Assembly (NCBI GenBank): GCA_913020235.1
Contig: CAJWBT010000021.1
Coordinates: forward strand, 1-14,459
DNA length: 14,459 nt
Direction: 5' to 3'
Origin: an uncultured Chloroflexota bacterium
GTDB taxonomy: Bacteria; Chloroflexota; Dehalococcoidia; UBA3495
The first letter of the stretch is position 1. Each line of letters begins with the position of its first letter. This document shows, in pieces, positions 1 to 6,796 of this stretch. Position numbers and translations under genes: made by a program. Below the pieces are notes generated by a model. It had not been told where the DNA came from and searched no databases. It was given only the letters and a program-made list of their open reading frames with translations.

Positions 1-127
1 AGTCGGTCCAGACATCGAACAGCTCTGAGTTGGCCTCGAAGCTTACCGCGTTCATTACCTCGGGACGGTTGATGGTTACGAAAGCCGTTCTGCCGCGCTT
101 CTCGTATAGTACATACTTGTATGTCAC
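1..127 (-). CDS. Enoyl-CoA hydratase/isomerase (crotonase family), N-terminal part only
   Basis: This is the first 42 codons of a crotonase-fold protein; the rest lies beyond the left edge. The translation from the GTG at 127 contains VTINRPEVMNAVSFEANSEL. That matches the crotonase N-terminal pattern of a beta strand, then N-R-P-x-x-x-N-A, then a helix. The family hydrates 2-enoyl-CoA thioesters or does related isomerase and lyase chemistry in the cytoplasm. The exact substrate cannot be read from so little. The GTG start was chosen because an in-frame TAG lies at 134-136, just upstream, and no other start precedes the conserved motif. A weak purine-rich stretch (GAGGTTAGG) precedes it. The oxyanion-hole segments and the catalytic Glu are outside the window. 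Confidence 0.8.
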   Translation of the reverse strand, partial: MTYKYVLYEKRGRTAFVTINRPEVMNAVSFEANSELFDVWTD

Positions 128-175
128 GGGAACCTAACCTCGCAGATGATTTTCCGGACGGTGTCGGAGGGCTGG

Positions 176-195
176 CCGGCTCCGATCGGATCCGG
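176..195. promoter_or_regulatory. Near-perfect 20-bp palindrome upstream of the enoyl-CoA hydratase gene
   Basis: CCGGCTCCGATCGGATCCGG is a palindrome with one mismatched pair. It lies about 50 bp upstream of the GTG at 127, where an operator could sit. No clear -10/-35 pair was found beside it. The regulatory role is inferred from position and symmetry only. Confidence 0.25.
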
Positions 196-356
196 TTCTT
201 AGGCGACGGCCCTTTCTAACGCCGATTCTCCGCACCGGACTGCCTCGTCCCAAGAAAGGTGCCGCGCTCGACGAGAGAAATGATAGTCGCACTCTCGAAC
301 GCCGTCAACCGTGGAGTCGAGTGGAGGATGTCAGGCATCGTCGGGCACGTGCACCG

Positions 357-482
357 CGGGCAAAACCGAGAGGTGAGCGGTAGGCCGCTGTCTCCCGGTT
401 CTTCTGTTGCCACCACCCCCCAGCAGTAGACTCCAGGGGTGAGCGGGCGACCATGTGGCTGCCGCCCGGCAGCCGGCAAAGT
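357..482 (-). pseudogene. Degenerate fragment of a sensor-kinase extracytoplasmic domain
   Basis: One minus-strand frame reads LPGGSHMVARSPLE and the next reads GVVATEEPGDSGLPLTSRF. Read across a one-base shift, these match residues about 136-170 of the histidine kinase encoded at 2304-3776 (FPGGSHLVAYSPLELASGG, then VVVAEELEDSALSFRSQ). At DNA level 395-469 aligns to 3296-3371 with about 57 of 76 positions identical by eye and a one-base deletion in the C-run near 411-420. Flanking parts of a kinase (transmembrane, HAMP, HisKA_3, ATPase) are absent. It looks like a leftover of a paralogous sensor gene. A sequencing error in the C-run could explain the shift but not the missing flanks. Confidence 0.6.
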
Positions 483-483
483 A

Positions 484-526
484 GCTCCTGCCCCCGGCTG
501 GGCAATCCCCAGCCGGGGGCAGGAGC
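484..526. repeat. Strong hairpin with 19-bp perfect arms
   Basis: The arms 484-502 and 508-526 are perfect inverted complements around a 5-base loop (CAATC), and they are very GC-rich. It lies about 60 bp past the stop of the minus-strand gene at 587. It could end that transcript, although no T-run follows on either strand. It also abuts the decayed kinase fragment, so it may instead be a REP-like element. Confidence 0.6.
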
Positions 527-586
527 GTTTGCGGGCCCTTCCCCGATGGTCTCGACGGAGTCACATCAGATTCGCCACACCCTGTC

Positions 587-1099
587 CTAATCGCCCGCTG
601 CTGGGACCTCGGTAGGCCTTCGCTTCAAGGCGACCAGACTCTCCTCCGCCGCGGTCGCGCCGTACAGCGCCGGCACTCCCACCGCCAGAGTGGCCACGCC
701 CATCAAGAGTATGACAGCACCGGTGCCGATCGCAAGATCAGCGACACCGAACCCAAGAACAGAAAGGTTCAGGGAATTTCGCAGAGTGAGCCCTTTGATG
801 TAGGTGGCCCTGTTGGGGTCATCCCTCTCCATCTCGGTGTAGAGGCCGTAATTTTCGATGCTGTGCATCTTTATCACGTCGGCCTGCGCCTCCGCCGTCT
901 TTGCGTCCCGGACCAGTATCCCCGCGGGAACGCCGAACTCCACGGCGTCGCTGCTGGTGGTTACGTTCTCGTCTGCCAGTGCAGCCCTAATGGTTGCCTT
1001 GGCGTCGAGCCCCATTACCACGAATAGGATGCCCAGGGCCACGAACGCCAGGCCAACGGCTCCAGCTACGATCCACAGGTGAGTCCTCAGTGCCTTCAT
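587..1099 (-). CDS. Small membrane protein of unknown function, two transmembrane segments
   Basis: This is a 170-residue protein. A hydrophobic helix lies at about residues 8-30 and a second hydrophobic stretch at about 114-146. The segment between them is polar (about 32-112) and probably faces outside. It includes GVPAGILVRDAKTAEAQADV and DDPNRATYIKGLTLRNSLNL. I recognise the general pattern as a conserved hypothetical protein seen in Actinobacteria and Chloroflexota, but know no function. The ATG at 1097-1099 is preceded by a strong AAGGAGG at good spacing, so the start is secure. The next gene upstream on the same strand (1249-1443) is also a tiny membrane protein, and the two may be co-transcribed. 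A hairpin at 1115-1131 sits just ahead of the ribosome binding site. Confidence 0.8.
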   Translation of the reverse strand: MKALRTHLWIVAGAVGLAFVALGILFVVMGLDAKATIRAALADENVTTSSDAVEFGVPAGILVRDAKTAEAQADVIKMHSIENYGLYTEMERDDPNRATYIKGLTLRNSLNLSVLGFGVADLAIGTGAVILLMGVATLAVGVPALYGATAAEESLVALKRRPTEVPAAGD

Positions 1100-1114
1100 G
1101 TCTTGCCTCCTTCT

Positions 1115-1131
1115 GCTAGGTCTAGCCTAGC
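1115..1131. promoter_or_regulatory. Hairpin or operator just upstream of the ribosome binding site
   Basis: GCTAGG and CCTAGC form 6-bp arms around TCTAG. The element ends about three bases before the AAGGAGG of the 170-residue membrane protein gene. It could be an operator or a leader hairpin affecting translation. This is inferred from symmetry and position. Confidence 0.3.
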
Positions 1132-1154
1132 TTTAGATCTCTCGTCGGTATCGA

Positions 1155-1231
1155 GTGGCCGGTGGCTCCGCCTTCTATTCCTGCCATGAGTGAGACTGCT
1201 GCCTCAACCATCCGGTGAAGCCACCGGCCAC
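1155..1231. repeat. 13-bp inverted repeat with 51-bp spacer
   Basis: GTGGCCGGTGGCT at 1155-1167 is exactly complementary to AGCCACCGGCCAC at 1219-1231. It fills the gap between two small minus-strand membrane-protein genes. It could act as an intercistronic stem or be a remnant repeat. Function unknown. Confidence 0.4.
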
Positions 1232-1248
1232 AATCGCCGGTGCTGCCC

Positions 1249-1443
1249 CTACCCCCAGGCCTGCCAGATTGAGCGTGAAAAACGGGTGCCGAACGTTAGG
1301 ACGAAGGGCACCAGGACGATAAGAAGCCCTGCGGCCAGCCCTGCCAGGATCCACGCTTCGCCGCCGTCTTCGTTCGTGGCGGGGGCGCCCCCCAAGAGCA
1401 ACTCCTCATTTGCAGGCTCGCGCTTTAGCACTGTGGTTGCCAT
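1249..1443 (-). CDS. 64-residue single-pass membrane protein, unknown function
   Basis: This short protein has a polar, acidic N-terminal half (about residues 1-28, including KREPANEELLLGG). One transmembrane helix follows (about 30-51, AGLAAGLLIVLVPFVLTFG), then a short basic C-terminus (RFSRSIWQAWG). The layout suggests the N-terminus inside the cytoplasm or a small accessory subunit, but nothing specific can be claimed. Support for it being a real gene is the AGGGAGG about six bases before the ATG at 1441-1443, coding-like codon use, and a tandem layout with the other small membrane-protein gene downstream. I do not recognise a family. Confidence 0.65.
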   Translation of the reverse strand: MATTVLKREPANEELLLGGAPATNEDGGEAWILAGLAAGLLIVLVPFVLTFGTRFSRSIWQAWG

Positions 1444-1560
1444 GGCCGACCTCCCTGGTCTCTCACTCTTCCGTACTTCTTTCGGCTTCGATAACCTCTA
1501 TCACTTACTAATAGCGTAGTGCAAATGACGGTTTCCGAACATCCCAGGGAGACGGCGGAG

Positions 1561-1592
1561 ACAAAGAAAAAGACGGGACTTTTCATCCCGTC
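1561..1592 (-). terminator. Intrinsic terminator after the two-component operon
   Basis: On the minus strand a GACGGGA/TCCCGTC stem (1586-1592 with 1572-1578, 7-base loop) is followed directly by TTTTTCTTTG. This is the classic rho-independent layout, about 70 bases past the response regulator stop at 1664. Confidence 0.8.
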
Positions 1593-1615
1593 GATTGGGG
1601 GATAGCCGTGGTGTT

Positions 1616-1659
1616 GGGGGAGCTTCGCCATCGCCTTTTTCAGGCGATGGGCATCCCCC
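1616..1659. repeat. Large stem-loop between response regulator stop and terminator
   Basis: Inner arms CCATCGCCT (1628-1636) and AGGCGATGG (1642-1650) are perfect. They are nested inside outer arms GGGGGAGC (1616-1623) and GCATCCCCC (1651-1659) with one bulged base. In the 3' untranslated region of the operon it may protect the mRNA end or assist termination. Confidence 0.5.
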
Positions 1660-1663
1660 GGCA

Positions 1664-2332
1664 TCAGGGATGCGGGGGGTTGGTGGTCCGGAGGAAACCG
1701 AGGCGGACGGCGTACTTCAGCAGCTCGCCCCGGTTGTGCAGGCCTAGCTTCTCCATGATGTGGCCGCGGTGGGTCTGGACCGTGTGCACGCTGATGTACA
1801 GGCGCTCGGCAATCTCCGGGTTGGCAAACCCTTGGGCGATCAGGCCCAGAATCTCCTTTTCCCGGTTGCTGAGTTTGGAGTAGGTGTTCTCCTCCTCCCC
1901 GCTTCTCACCCGCGTCAGATAGTCGGCAACCAAGAACTTGGCCACCGAAGGGTAGATGAACACTTCTCCCCGCGCGGCGGCACGCAAGGCCGCCACCAGG
2001 TCCGCTGAGGTGGCGCCCTTCACGACGTAGCCCGCGGCGCCCGCTTCCAGTGCCTTGAAAAGATACTCATCATCCGCGTGCATGGTGAGGACGACGACCT
2101 TCGTTTCGGGAAGGGCCTGGCGCACCTGCCGGGTGGCTTCAAGGCCGCTGCCTTCCATGCTGAGGTCCATCACGACGATGTCCGGGCGGCTCTTCTCGGC
2201 CTCTTGTATTGCCCCCGCCGCGTTGCCGGCTTCCCCAACTACCTCAAAGTCACCCTGCGCCTCCAGGACCAGGCGGACACCCTCACGGAACAGGGCGTGG
2301 TCATCAGCCAACAACACCCTTATTTTTGGCAT
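1664..2332 (-). CDS. Response regulator, NarL/FixJ family (receiver plus LuxR-type HTH)
   Basis: This 222-residue protein has a receiver domain (about 1-122). Its acidic pocket is D10/D11, the phospho-acceptor is D56 (VVMDLS), the switch residue is T83, and the conserved Lys is K105. After a linker comes a LuxR-type helix-turn-helix (about 150-212: LSNREKEILGLIAQGFANPE, then ISVHTVQTHRGHIMEKLGL). It should be phosphorylated by the histidine kinase encoded directly upstream and then bind DNA. The ATG at 2330-2332 lies inside the end of the kinase gene (29-bp overlap), so the two are translationally coupled. Size and residues are all normal for the family. Target genes are not visible. A terminator follows the gene. 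Confidence in family is very high; the signal sensed is unknown. Confidence 0.97.
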   Translation of the reverse strand: MPKIRVLLADDHALFREGVRLVLEAQGDFEVVGEAGNAAGAIQEAEKSRPDIVVMDLSMEGSGLEATRQVRQALPETKVVVLTMHADDEYLFKALEAGAAGYVVKGATSADLVAALRAAARGEVFIYPSVAKFLVADYLTRVRSGEEENTYSKLSNREKEILGLIAQGFANPEIAERLYISVHTVQTHRGHIMEKLGLHNRGELLKYAVRLGFLRTTNPPHP

Positions 2333-3776
2333 CTACTTCCTCCTCGAAACGAAGCTCTACCTTAACCACCGTCCCCTTGCCCGGAGCCGAGGCCACCTCG
2401 AGCCTCGCGTCAACTATGTCGGACCGTTCTCGCATGCCCACCAGACCCCAGCACCCGGCCTGGACTTGATCGAGGTCGAAGCCCCGTCCATCATCTTCCA
2501 CCTTGGCCAACAGCCGGCCATCCTGGAATTCCAGCCGGACCGTGGCATTCTCGGCGGCGGCGTGCCGGGCGATATTGTTCATTGCTTCTTGCAGGATGCG
2601 GAATAGAGCGACCTCCTCAGCTCTGGGTAGCCGCCGCTCCTCTCCCTGGACGGTGAAGTCTAGACCCACACCTGTGGTGACAAGCACCGCTCCCGCGTAG
2701 GAGCGCAAGGCCGCCACCAGGCCCAGGTCGTCTAACGCCGCCGGCCTCAACCCCATGATTACCCGGCGGAGGTCCTCCAGGGCCCGTGTCCCCTGAGCAA
2801 CCGTGGGCTCAATGTGTCTCCGGACCAGCTCCTCGTCGGGAGACACTGAGTCCCGCAGGGCCTCCATTCGCATCAACAGGGCGGCCAAAGCCTGAGCCGT
2901 GTCATCATGAAGCTCTTGAGCCAGGCGCCGGCGCTCTTCTTCTTGGGCGTTAATAACTCGTGCCACCAGGCGATGGACCTCTTCAGTCCGCTCTTGCACC
3001 CGATGCTCCAACTGGTGCTCCCACGAGAGCCGGGCCTCGATCGCCGCCTTGATCTCATGACGCATGGTATCGAAGCTCTTGGCAAGCCGCCCTATCTCGT
3101 CCCGCCGTGTGGTGGTCACGGACTCGTCGAGCTGGCCACCGGCGATGCGGGCCGCGGCCTTCTCAAGTTGCACCAGAGGCCGAACGGTGTAGTGGGCATG
3201 CACCCAGGCGCTCAACGAGGCCACCACCAGCACGCCGATACCGAAGAAAGGGATAATCCGCAGCAGTTGAGAACGGAATGACAGGGCGCTATCTTCCAGT
3301 TCTTCCGCTACCACGACACCACCAGAGGCCAACTCCAAGGGCGAGTAGGCAACCAGGTGACTGCCGCCCGGAAACCGGTGAATCCGGACTCCCTCCCGCC
3401 GGTCCTGGACCAGGTCAGCCAGGGTTGGGAAATGAGGATCGGTTCCAGCCGCTTCTCCGCCTCCGGATGCGTTCAGGATGTTGCCACTCTCATCGATTAT
3501 CGTGGCTACAAGGCTCACCGATCCAGTGATCTGGGAAAGCGTTTCGGCAATGTATTCCTCAGTGTCGCCCGAGAGGCGAACCTGGGCGTCCAAACCGGAA
3601 GCCACGGTCCGGGCCTGGTTGAGACGCGCCTCCTTGTTCGAGCTTATGGCTCGCTGCAAGGTGAAGGTCATCAACAGGCCAAAGGCAAGGGTCACGAGGG
3701 CCACACCCAACGCCCCCCCCAGAGCAACCTGGTAGCGAATGCTCAGGCCCTGGAACCAGACCACTATTACCCGCAT
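2304..3776 (-). CDS. Sensor histidine kinase, NarX-like (HAMP, HisKA_3, HATPase_c)
   Basis: This is a 490-residue membrane sensor. Transmembrane helix 1 is at about 18-40 and an extracytoplasmic Cache-like sensor region at about 45-172 (ending with PGGSHLVAYSPLE and GVVVAEE). Transmembrane helix 2 is at about 172-192, HAMP at about 195-248, and a coiled segment at 250-280. The HisKA_3 dimerisation helix carries phospho-acceptor H290 (EERRRLAQELHDD). The HATPase_c domain has its N box around 392-405 (LFRILQEAMNNIARH), DDGRGF at 428-433, and a glycine-rich GLVGMRER at 444-451. It autophosphorylates H290 and passes phosphate to the adjacent response regulator. Its start overlaps the stop of the secreted peptidase gene by 10 bp and its end overlaps the regulator gene by 29 bp, so the three are co-expressed. 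The ligand is unknown. A decayed copy of part of the sensor region lies at 357-482. Confidence 0.96.
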   Translation of the reverse strand: MRVIVVWFQGLSIRYQVALGGALGVALVTLAFGLLMTFTLQRAISSNKEARLNQARTVASGLDAQVRLSGDTEEYIAETLSQITGSVSLVATIIDESGNILNASGGGEAAGTDPHFPTLADLVQDRREGVRIHRFPGGSHLVAYSPLELASGGVVVAEELEDSALSFRSQLLRIIPFFGIGVLVVASLSAWVHAHYTVRPLVQLEKAAARIAGGQLDESVTTTRRDEIGRLAKSFDTMRHEIKAAIEARLSWEHQLEHRVQERTEEVHRLVARVINAQEEERRRLAQELHDDTAQALAALLMRMEALRDSVSPDEELVRRHIEPTVAQGTRALEDLRRVIMGLRPAALDDLGLVAALRSYAGAVLVTTGVGLDFTVQGEERRLPRAEEVALFRILQEAMNNIARHAAAENATVRLEFQDGRLLAKVEDDGRGFDLDQVQAGCWGLVGMRERSDIVDARLEVASAPGKGTVVKVELRFEEEVDAKNKGVVG

Positions 3777-5497
3777 GACCGAGACCCACTGCCGGGCTGG
3801 GGTTGGCAGTTCATCTGCGCTTCATTTCCGCGGCTACCTTCCGGGTCAACTCCCGTCCAGCTTTCACCTGACACGCTTGCAATTGTAGCATCAGCGAGTC
3901 CTCTGCCAAGGTCTCGGCGCTCCGGAGTGGGGATCACCAGTTCCATCCGCCGGCCGGCCGACCGCTTCCGCCGGGAAGGGGAACGAAACCCGCGAAAAGC
4001 CAGCATGCCGACGGGAGCAGTCAGGATGGTCAGCAACGCCAGGTCACCGGCAATATCGCCGTTGGAGGTCGGAGCGTTGCACCCGGGCGAAGATCCGCCG
4101 GTTTGCCCGGCACCCTCCGGCGCCGCCCGCGTGGGTTCGGGGGTGGGGCTGGGCGGCACGGCGGTGGGAGTCGGCTTCGGAGTGCCGGTGGGGGCTGGCG
4201 CCGTGGCGGTGGGCGTCACCAGGGTGGGTGTCGGTATCACGGTGGGAGGTGGCTGCGTCGGTGTTGGAGCCGGTGTTGGAGCCGGTGTTGGAGCCGGTGT
4301 TGGAGAAGGAAGCGGCGTCGCGGGTTGGCGCTCCGGGAAGGTGAATTCCGGCTCAACGGGTGGTGGCAAGGGCTCCATGCCCTTTGCCGTTCGCCACCAG
4401 GAGTCCAAGCCGTAAAGGTCCAGCCCGTAGACCCGCTGCAACGCTTGGTCGATGTCAAAGGTGCCCAGGATCGCCAGCATCAGCTCCGCGATCTTGGCCT
4501 CTCCGAACTCGGCGACCATGTGCCTCACCACCGACTGGCTCTGGCCGTAGCCGATGATGATGTCGTCGGGAGCGCCTCCGATGACGTTGAGGTCACTCAG
4601 GGGTCTGATGCGCCCGTTAAGGATTCCGCGGGCCAGGGCATCATCGTACTCGCTCGTTGGAGCGAGGTTCCCGTACTCCGCCAGGCCCTCTTTCAACCAG
4701 GCTGGGATGCGCGGGTAGGCGCGTCCGGCGGCCTCTGCCGTCGCCAGGTGGGTGACTTCGTGGGAAACGATACCCCTTATCGCCGGGTCAAGAGACTGGA
4801 CCATGACAACGCGTTCGTCGCCGAAGGCCATGCCCTCGGTATGCACCCGGCCCTGCTGAATCTGAGAGTTGAATGGCAGGGCCGCCGCCATTTCGAAGTA
4901 GCTGTTGTAGGCGACGATGCGGATCGGTTCGGCCGGCTCGATGCCCAACACCGGGGCAATTTCTCGGAGCCCCTCGTGGGCGGCATCCAACACCATTGCC
5001 GCCTGTTCCTGGCCTTCCTCGCCGTGGTAGTAGACGGTTATCAGGCCGGAGTCTATTGCTCGCCATTCAAACCGGGCGTCGGCGTAGATGAACGCCTGGT
5101 CCGGGGTGCGGTGAACCGCTCCTGCCTCGTCCCAGATCTCAAAGGAGTACCTGATAGCGGTGCCGGGAGGCAGGTAGTTGCGGCCGAAGCCGGTGGGCAA
5201 CACGGTCTCAGCGGTTACCGCCTCATCAGGCTCGAACTCCAGGCTCCAGTACGCAGCGGTGGCGAATCGGCCGGTGCTCTTGACAAATAATCTGATCTCA
5301 TCGATTACCTGGGGGCTTCGGGCGGTCACGAAGAACCTGATGGCGTTCGGATACCGGCTCTCCGCGCCCAGCTCCACCACCTCGATGTTGCCCGCGTCGG
5401 CCTGAAGGGCGGCCGCCGCGGAAACAGGAAGCATGGCGGCCAAACCGAGGGCGCAGCCCAACAAGAGCCGTACAACGATGCGTCTACCGTTATTCAT
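3767..5497 (-). CDS. Extracytoplasmic HExxH zinc peptidase (peptidase MA-like), membrane-anchored
   Basis: This 576-residue protein has a signal peptide (about 1-31, basic start, hydrophobic core, SAAAA). An N-terminal beta-rich domain spans about 35-145. A gluzincin-type peptidase domain follows with HEVTH at 246-250 and WLKEGLAEY at 267-275. H246, H250 and E270 are the likely zinc ligands and E247 the general base. A Pro/Thr/Ala-rich linker (about 380-460) built on PAPT repeats comes next, then a hydrophobic segment (about 481-503) followed by RSPSRRKR. This suggests the catalytic domain is outside and the C-terminus is anchored in the membrane. A 65-residue cytoplasmic tail follows, longer than usual for such anchors. 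Substrate unknown. It overlaps the kinase gene by 10 bp, so it may work in the same signalling pathway; that link is inference. Confidence 0.85.
   Translation of the reverse strand: MNNGRRIVVRLLLGCALGLAAMLPVSAAAALQADAGNIEVVELGAESRYPNAIRFFVTARSPQVIDEIRLFVKSTGRFATAAYWSLEFEPDEAVTAETVLPTGFGRNYLPPGTAIRYSFEIWDEAGAVHRTPDQAFIYADARFEWRAIDSGLITVYYHGEEGQEQAAMVLDAAHEGLREIAPVLGIEPAEPIRIVAYNSYFEMAAALPFNSQIQQGRVHTEGMAFGDERVVMVQSLDPAIRGIVSHEVTHLATAEAAGRAYPRIPAWLKEGLAEYGNLAPTSEYDDALARGILNGRIRPLSDLNVIGGAPDDIIIGYGQSQSVVRHMVAEFGEAKIAELMLAILGTFDIDQALQRVYGLDLYGLDSWWRTAKGMEPLPPPVEPEFTFPERQPATPLPSPTPAPTPAPTPAPTPTQPPPTVIPTPTLVTPTATAPAPTGTPKPTPTAVPPSPTPEPTRAAPEGAGQTGGSSPGCNAPTSNGDIAGDLALLTILTAPVGMLAFRGFRSPSRRKRSAGRRMELVIPTPERRDLGRGLADATIASVSGESWTGVDPEGSRGNEAQMNCQPQPGSGSRSCG
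4261..4305. repeat. 12-bp tandem repeat inside the peptidase linker
   Basis: GTGTTGGAGCCG is repeated three times exactly, with a partial fourth copy. On the coding (minus) strand it encodes the PAPT repeats of the Pro/Thr-rich linker. Copy number may vary between strains by slippage, which would change linker length without breaking the frame. Confidence 0.8.
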
Positions 5498-5550
5498 GAA
5501 GCGGCGAGACTAGCGCCGGACACCGGGAAACCTGGGAGCGCTGCCGGTCG

Positions 5551-6489
5551 TCAGGCCTCCGGCATGTTCCGCAGGATGTCATCCAGCGTCTTGTCCAATG
5601 CCGGGTCCAGATCGACGGGAACTACGTACGGGGTAAAGCTGTAGTCGGCCCTGGCGCTCTCGATGAGCTGCCTGGCGTCGGGGTTGGACGCGCTGATCTG
5701 GTCCAGCCGCTCCTGCAGTAGCCGTGCCTCGGCTTGGCCCTGCTCCCGCAGCTCTGACAGGTCGACTTCCAACTTGAACATGTCGTTCAGTCTTCTCATT
5801 ATGTCGTAGAAGGAGCGATGGTCCTCGGATATCCCAATCTGTTGGTTGCTGGTGGTGACGAAGGGGAACATGGGCGCCATGGCCCCGAGCCGGAATATCT
5901 CGATATCCGGGTAATCATAGTGGGCCATGGTGACCAGCGCCATCGCGATGGTCGGCCCCCGTCTGCCTTCACTGCCGTAGCTGGAGAATTGCACGCCGTA
6001 CCGCTCCAGCTCCTCCTTCATGTCCGGTTTGCTGTAGACGCAGGTGATCCGTCGTTCCATATCGGGAGGGACCGGTCCGTTCACCCCCTCCACGGCCACG
6101 GTTTGCTTGATCCCAAGCTCTCTTATGGCCTGAAAGAATGCCTCGCCGAAGGCGTCGATGCGGAGCCAGGGTTCTTCTCCACGGAACAGAATCAGGCCGT
6201 TGCCCGCATCGTAGAAATAGTTTTCACGGTGCATTGCCTTGGCGGGGAGCCCTTCCTGGAAGGCTGCCCTGGGACGGAAGGTGTCGTGGGTGCCCGCAAC
6301 CTGGAACGGGTAACAGATGTTGGACACCCCTGGTCCCAGCTCACCGATTTTTCGCGCCCCCAGTTTGGCGATGAGATATCTAACCAGGCCTCCCGAGATT
6401 CCTCCTCCGTCGGACCACTGGCGCCGCCACCCGGCAATCAGGCACCGGGCGGGAGGTTTCTCTTCGAGGATCAGCATTTCGTCGGTCAT
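5551..6489 (-). CDS. PAC2 family protein (proteasome assembly chaperone-like)
   Basis: This 312-residue soluble protein has no signal peptide. The N-terminal part (PPARCLIAGWRRQWSDGGGI, then SGGLVRYLIAKLGARKIGEL) matches the opening of the PAC2 fold: a strand, a Gly-rich turn, then a helix. Later segments (GLILFRGEEPWLRIDAFGEA; GPTIAMALVTMAHYDYPDIE) fit the family's ligand-like pocket strands. The C-terminus is helical and charged (about 235-285). Bacterial members are common in Actinobacteria and Chloroflexota, and their biochemical role is poorly known. The ATG at 6487-6489 has a strong GGGAGGG upstream. It is the first gene of a probable four-gene minus-strand unit, with a gap of 53 bp to the peptidase gene. 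Whether it works with the downstream signalling genes is unknown. Confidence 0.8.
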   Translation of the reverse strand: MTDEMLILEEKPPARCLIAGWRRQWSDGGGISGGLVRYLIAKLGARKIGELGPGVSNICYPFQVAGTHDTFRPRAAFQEGLPAKAMHRENYFYDAGNGLILFRGEEPWLRIDAFGEAFFQAIRELGIKQTVAVEGVNGPVPPDMERRITCVYSKPDMKEELERYGVQFSSYGSEGRRGPTIAMALVTMAHYDYPDIEIFRLGAMAPMFPFVTTSNQQIGISEDHRSFYDIMRRLNDMFKLEVDLSELREQGQAEARLLQERLDQISASNPDARQLIESARADYSFTPYVVPVDLDPALDKTLDDILRNMPEA

Positions 6490-6520
6490 GGCACCCTCCC
6501 GAAAAAACCGTGAAGGGATT

Positions 6521-6526
6521 ATTGTA
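6521..6526 (-). promoter_or_regulatory. Candidate -10 box for the PAC2-peptidase-kinase-regulator operon
   Basis: The minus strand reads TACAAT here, about 32 bases before the PAC2 ATG. No good -35 hexamer is found at the standard distance, so an activator or an extended -10 would be needed. Tentative. Confidence 0.3.
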
Positions 6527-6721
6527 TCTCAGGTGTTCTCCGGACGCTCAGACGGCGGGCGAAGGAAACAGCGCCCACCGGCTACCCGCCGGGTGGCAGC
6601 CTTAGCCCGTGTCATTCTACCTATAGTTTAACCGGCAGCGGCTGAAACGCCAACCGTGCCGCTCTGCAGAAATCTTATTAAGGGCCCACCGCCACAGCCG
6701 CCGGAGTGGCCGCCAAACATC

Positions 6722-6750
6722 TTGACACCGGCAATGCGCTTCGCTATAGT
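6722..6750 (+). promoter_or_regulatory. Sigma70-type promoter of the grdE-grdB operon
   Basis: TTGACA at 6722-6727 and TATAGT at 6745-6750 are separated by exactly 17 bp. Transcription would begin near 6757, giving a leader of about 40 bases before the TTG start at 6797. This also rules out in-frame upstream starts such as 6656 and 6734 as the main start. Confidence 0.75.
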
Positions 6751-6796
6751 CGCTCAATCGTGCCGCCGGGCCGCTCCCGGCGCGCGGGGGTGTATC

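Larger units (their letters stand above)
128..586. other. 459-bp stretch without an intact gene
   Basis: This lies between the enoyl-CoA hydratase start and the end of the 170-residue membrane protein gene. Open frames here are short and mutually overlapping, and none has a good ribosome binding site. The stretch holds a 20-bp near-palindrome (176-195), a frameshifted fragment resembling the histidine kinase sensor domain (357-482), and a strong hairpin (484-526). I see nothing convincing in the remainder. Confidence 0.6.
6490..6796. promoter_or_regulatory. 307-bp divergent promoter region between the PAC2 and grdE-like genes
   Basis: It holds a ribosome binding site and candidate -10 for the minus-strand PAC2 operon (6490-6526), and a near-consensus sigma70 promoter for the plus-strand Grd operon (6722-6750). 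No gene is credible in between. A frame open from 6656 upstream of the grdE-like start runs through the promoter and has no family similarity. Confidence 0.7.

Noticed and set aside
484..526. tRNA or small RNA gene
   Set aside because: The hairpin is a single long stem without cloverleaf features or a promoter; no tRNA was recognised anywhere in the window.
3357..4415. 352-residue plus-strand open frame with Gly/Val-rich repeats
   Set aside because: The repetitive GVGAGVGAG stretch is simply the reverse of the PAPT-coding repeat in the peptidase linker.
4103..5290. 395-residue plus-strand open frame opposite the peptidase gene
   Set aside because: It is antisense to a gene with signal peptide, HExxH motif and linker repeats, and its own translation is Arg/Gly-rich without recognisable domains. 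Long antisense frames are expected in GC-rich DNA.
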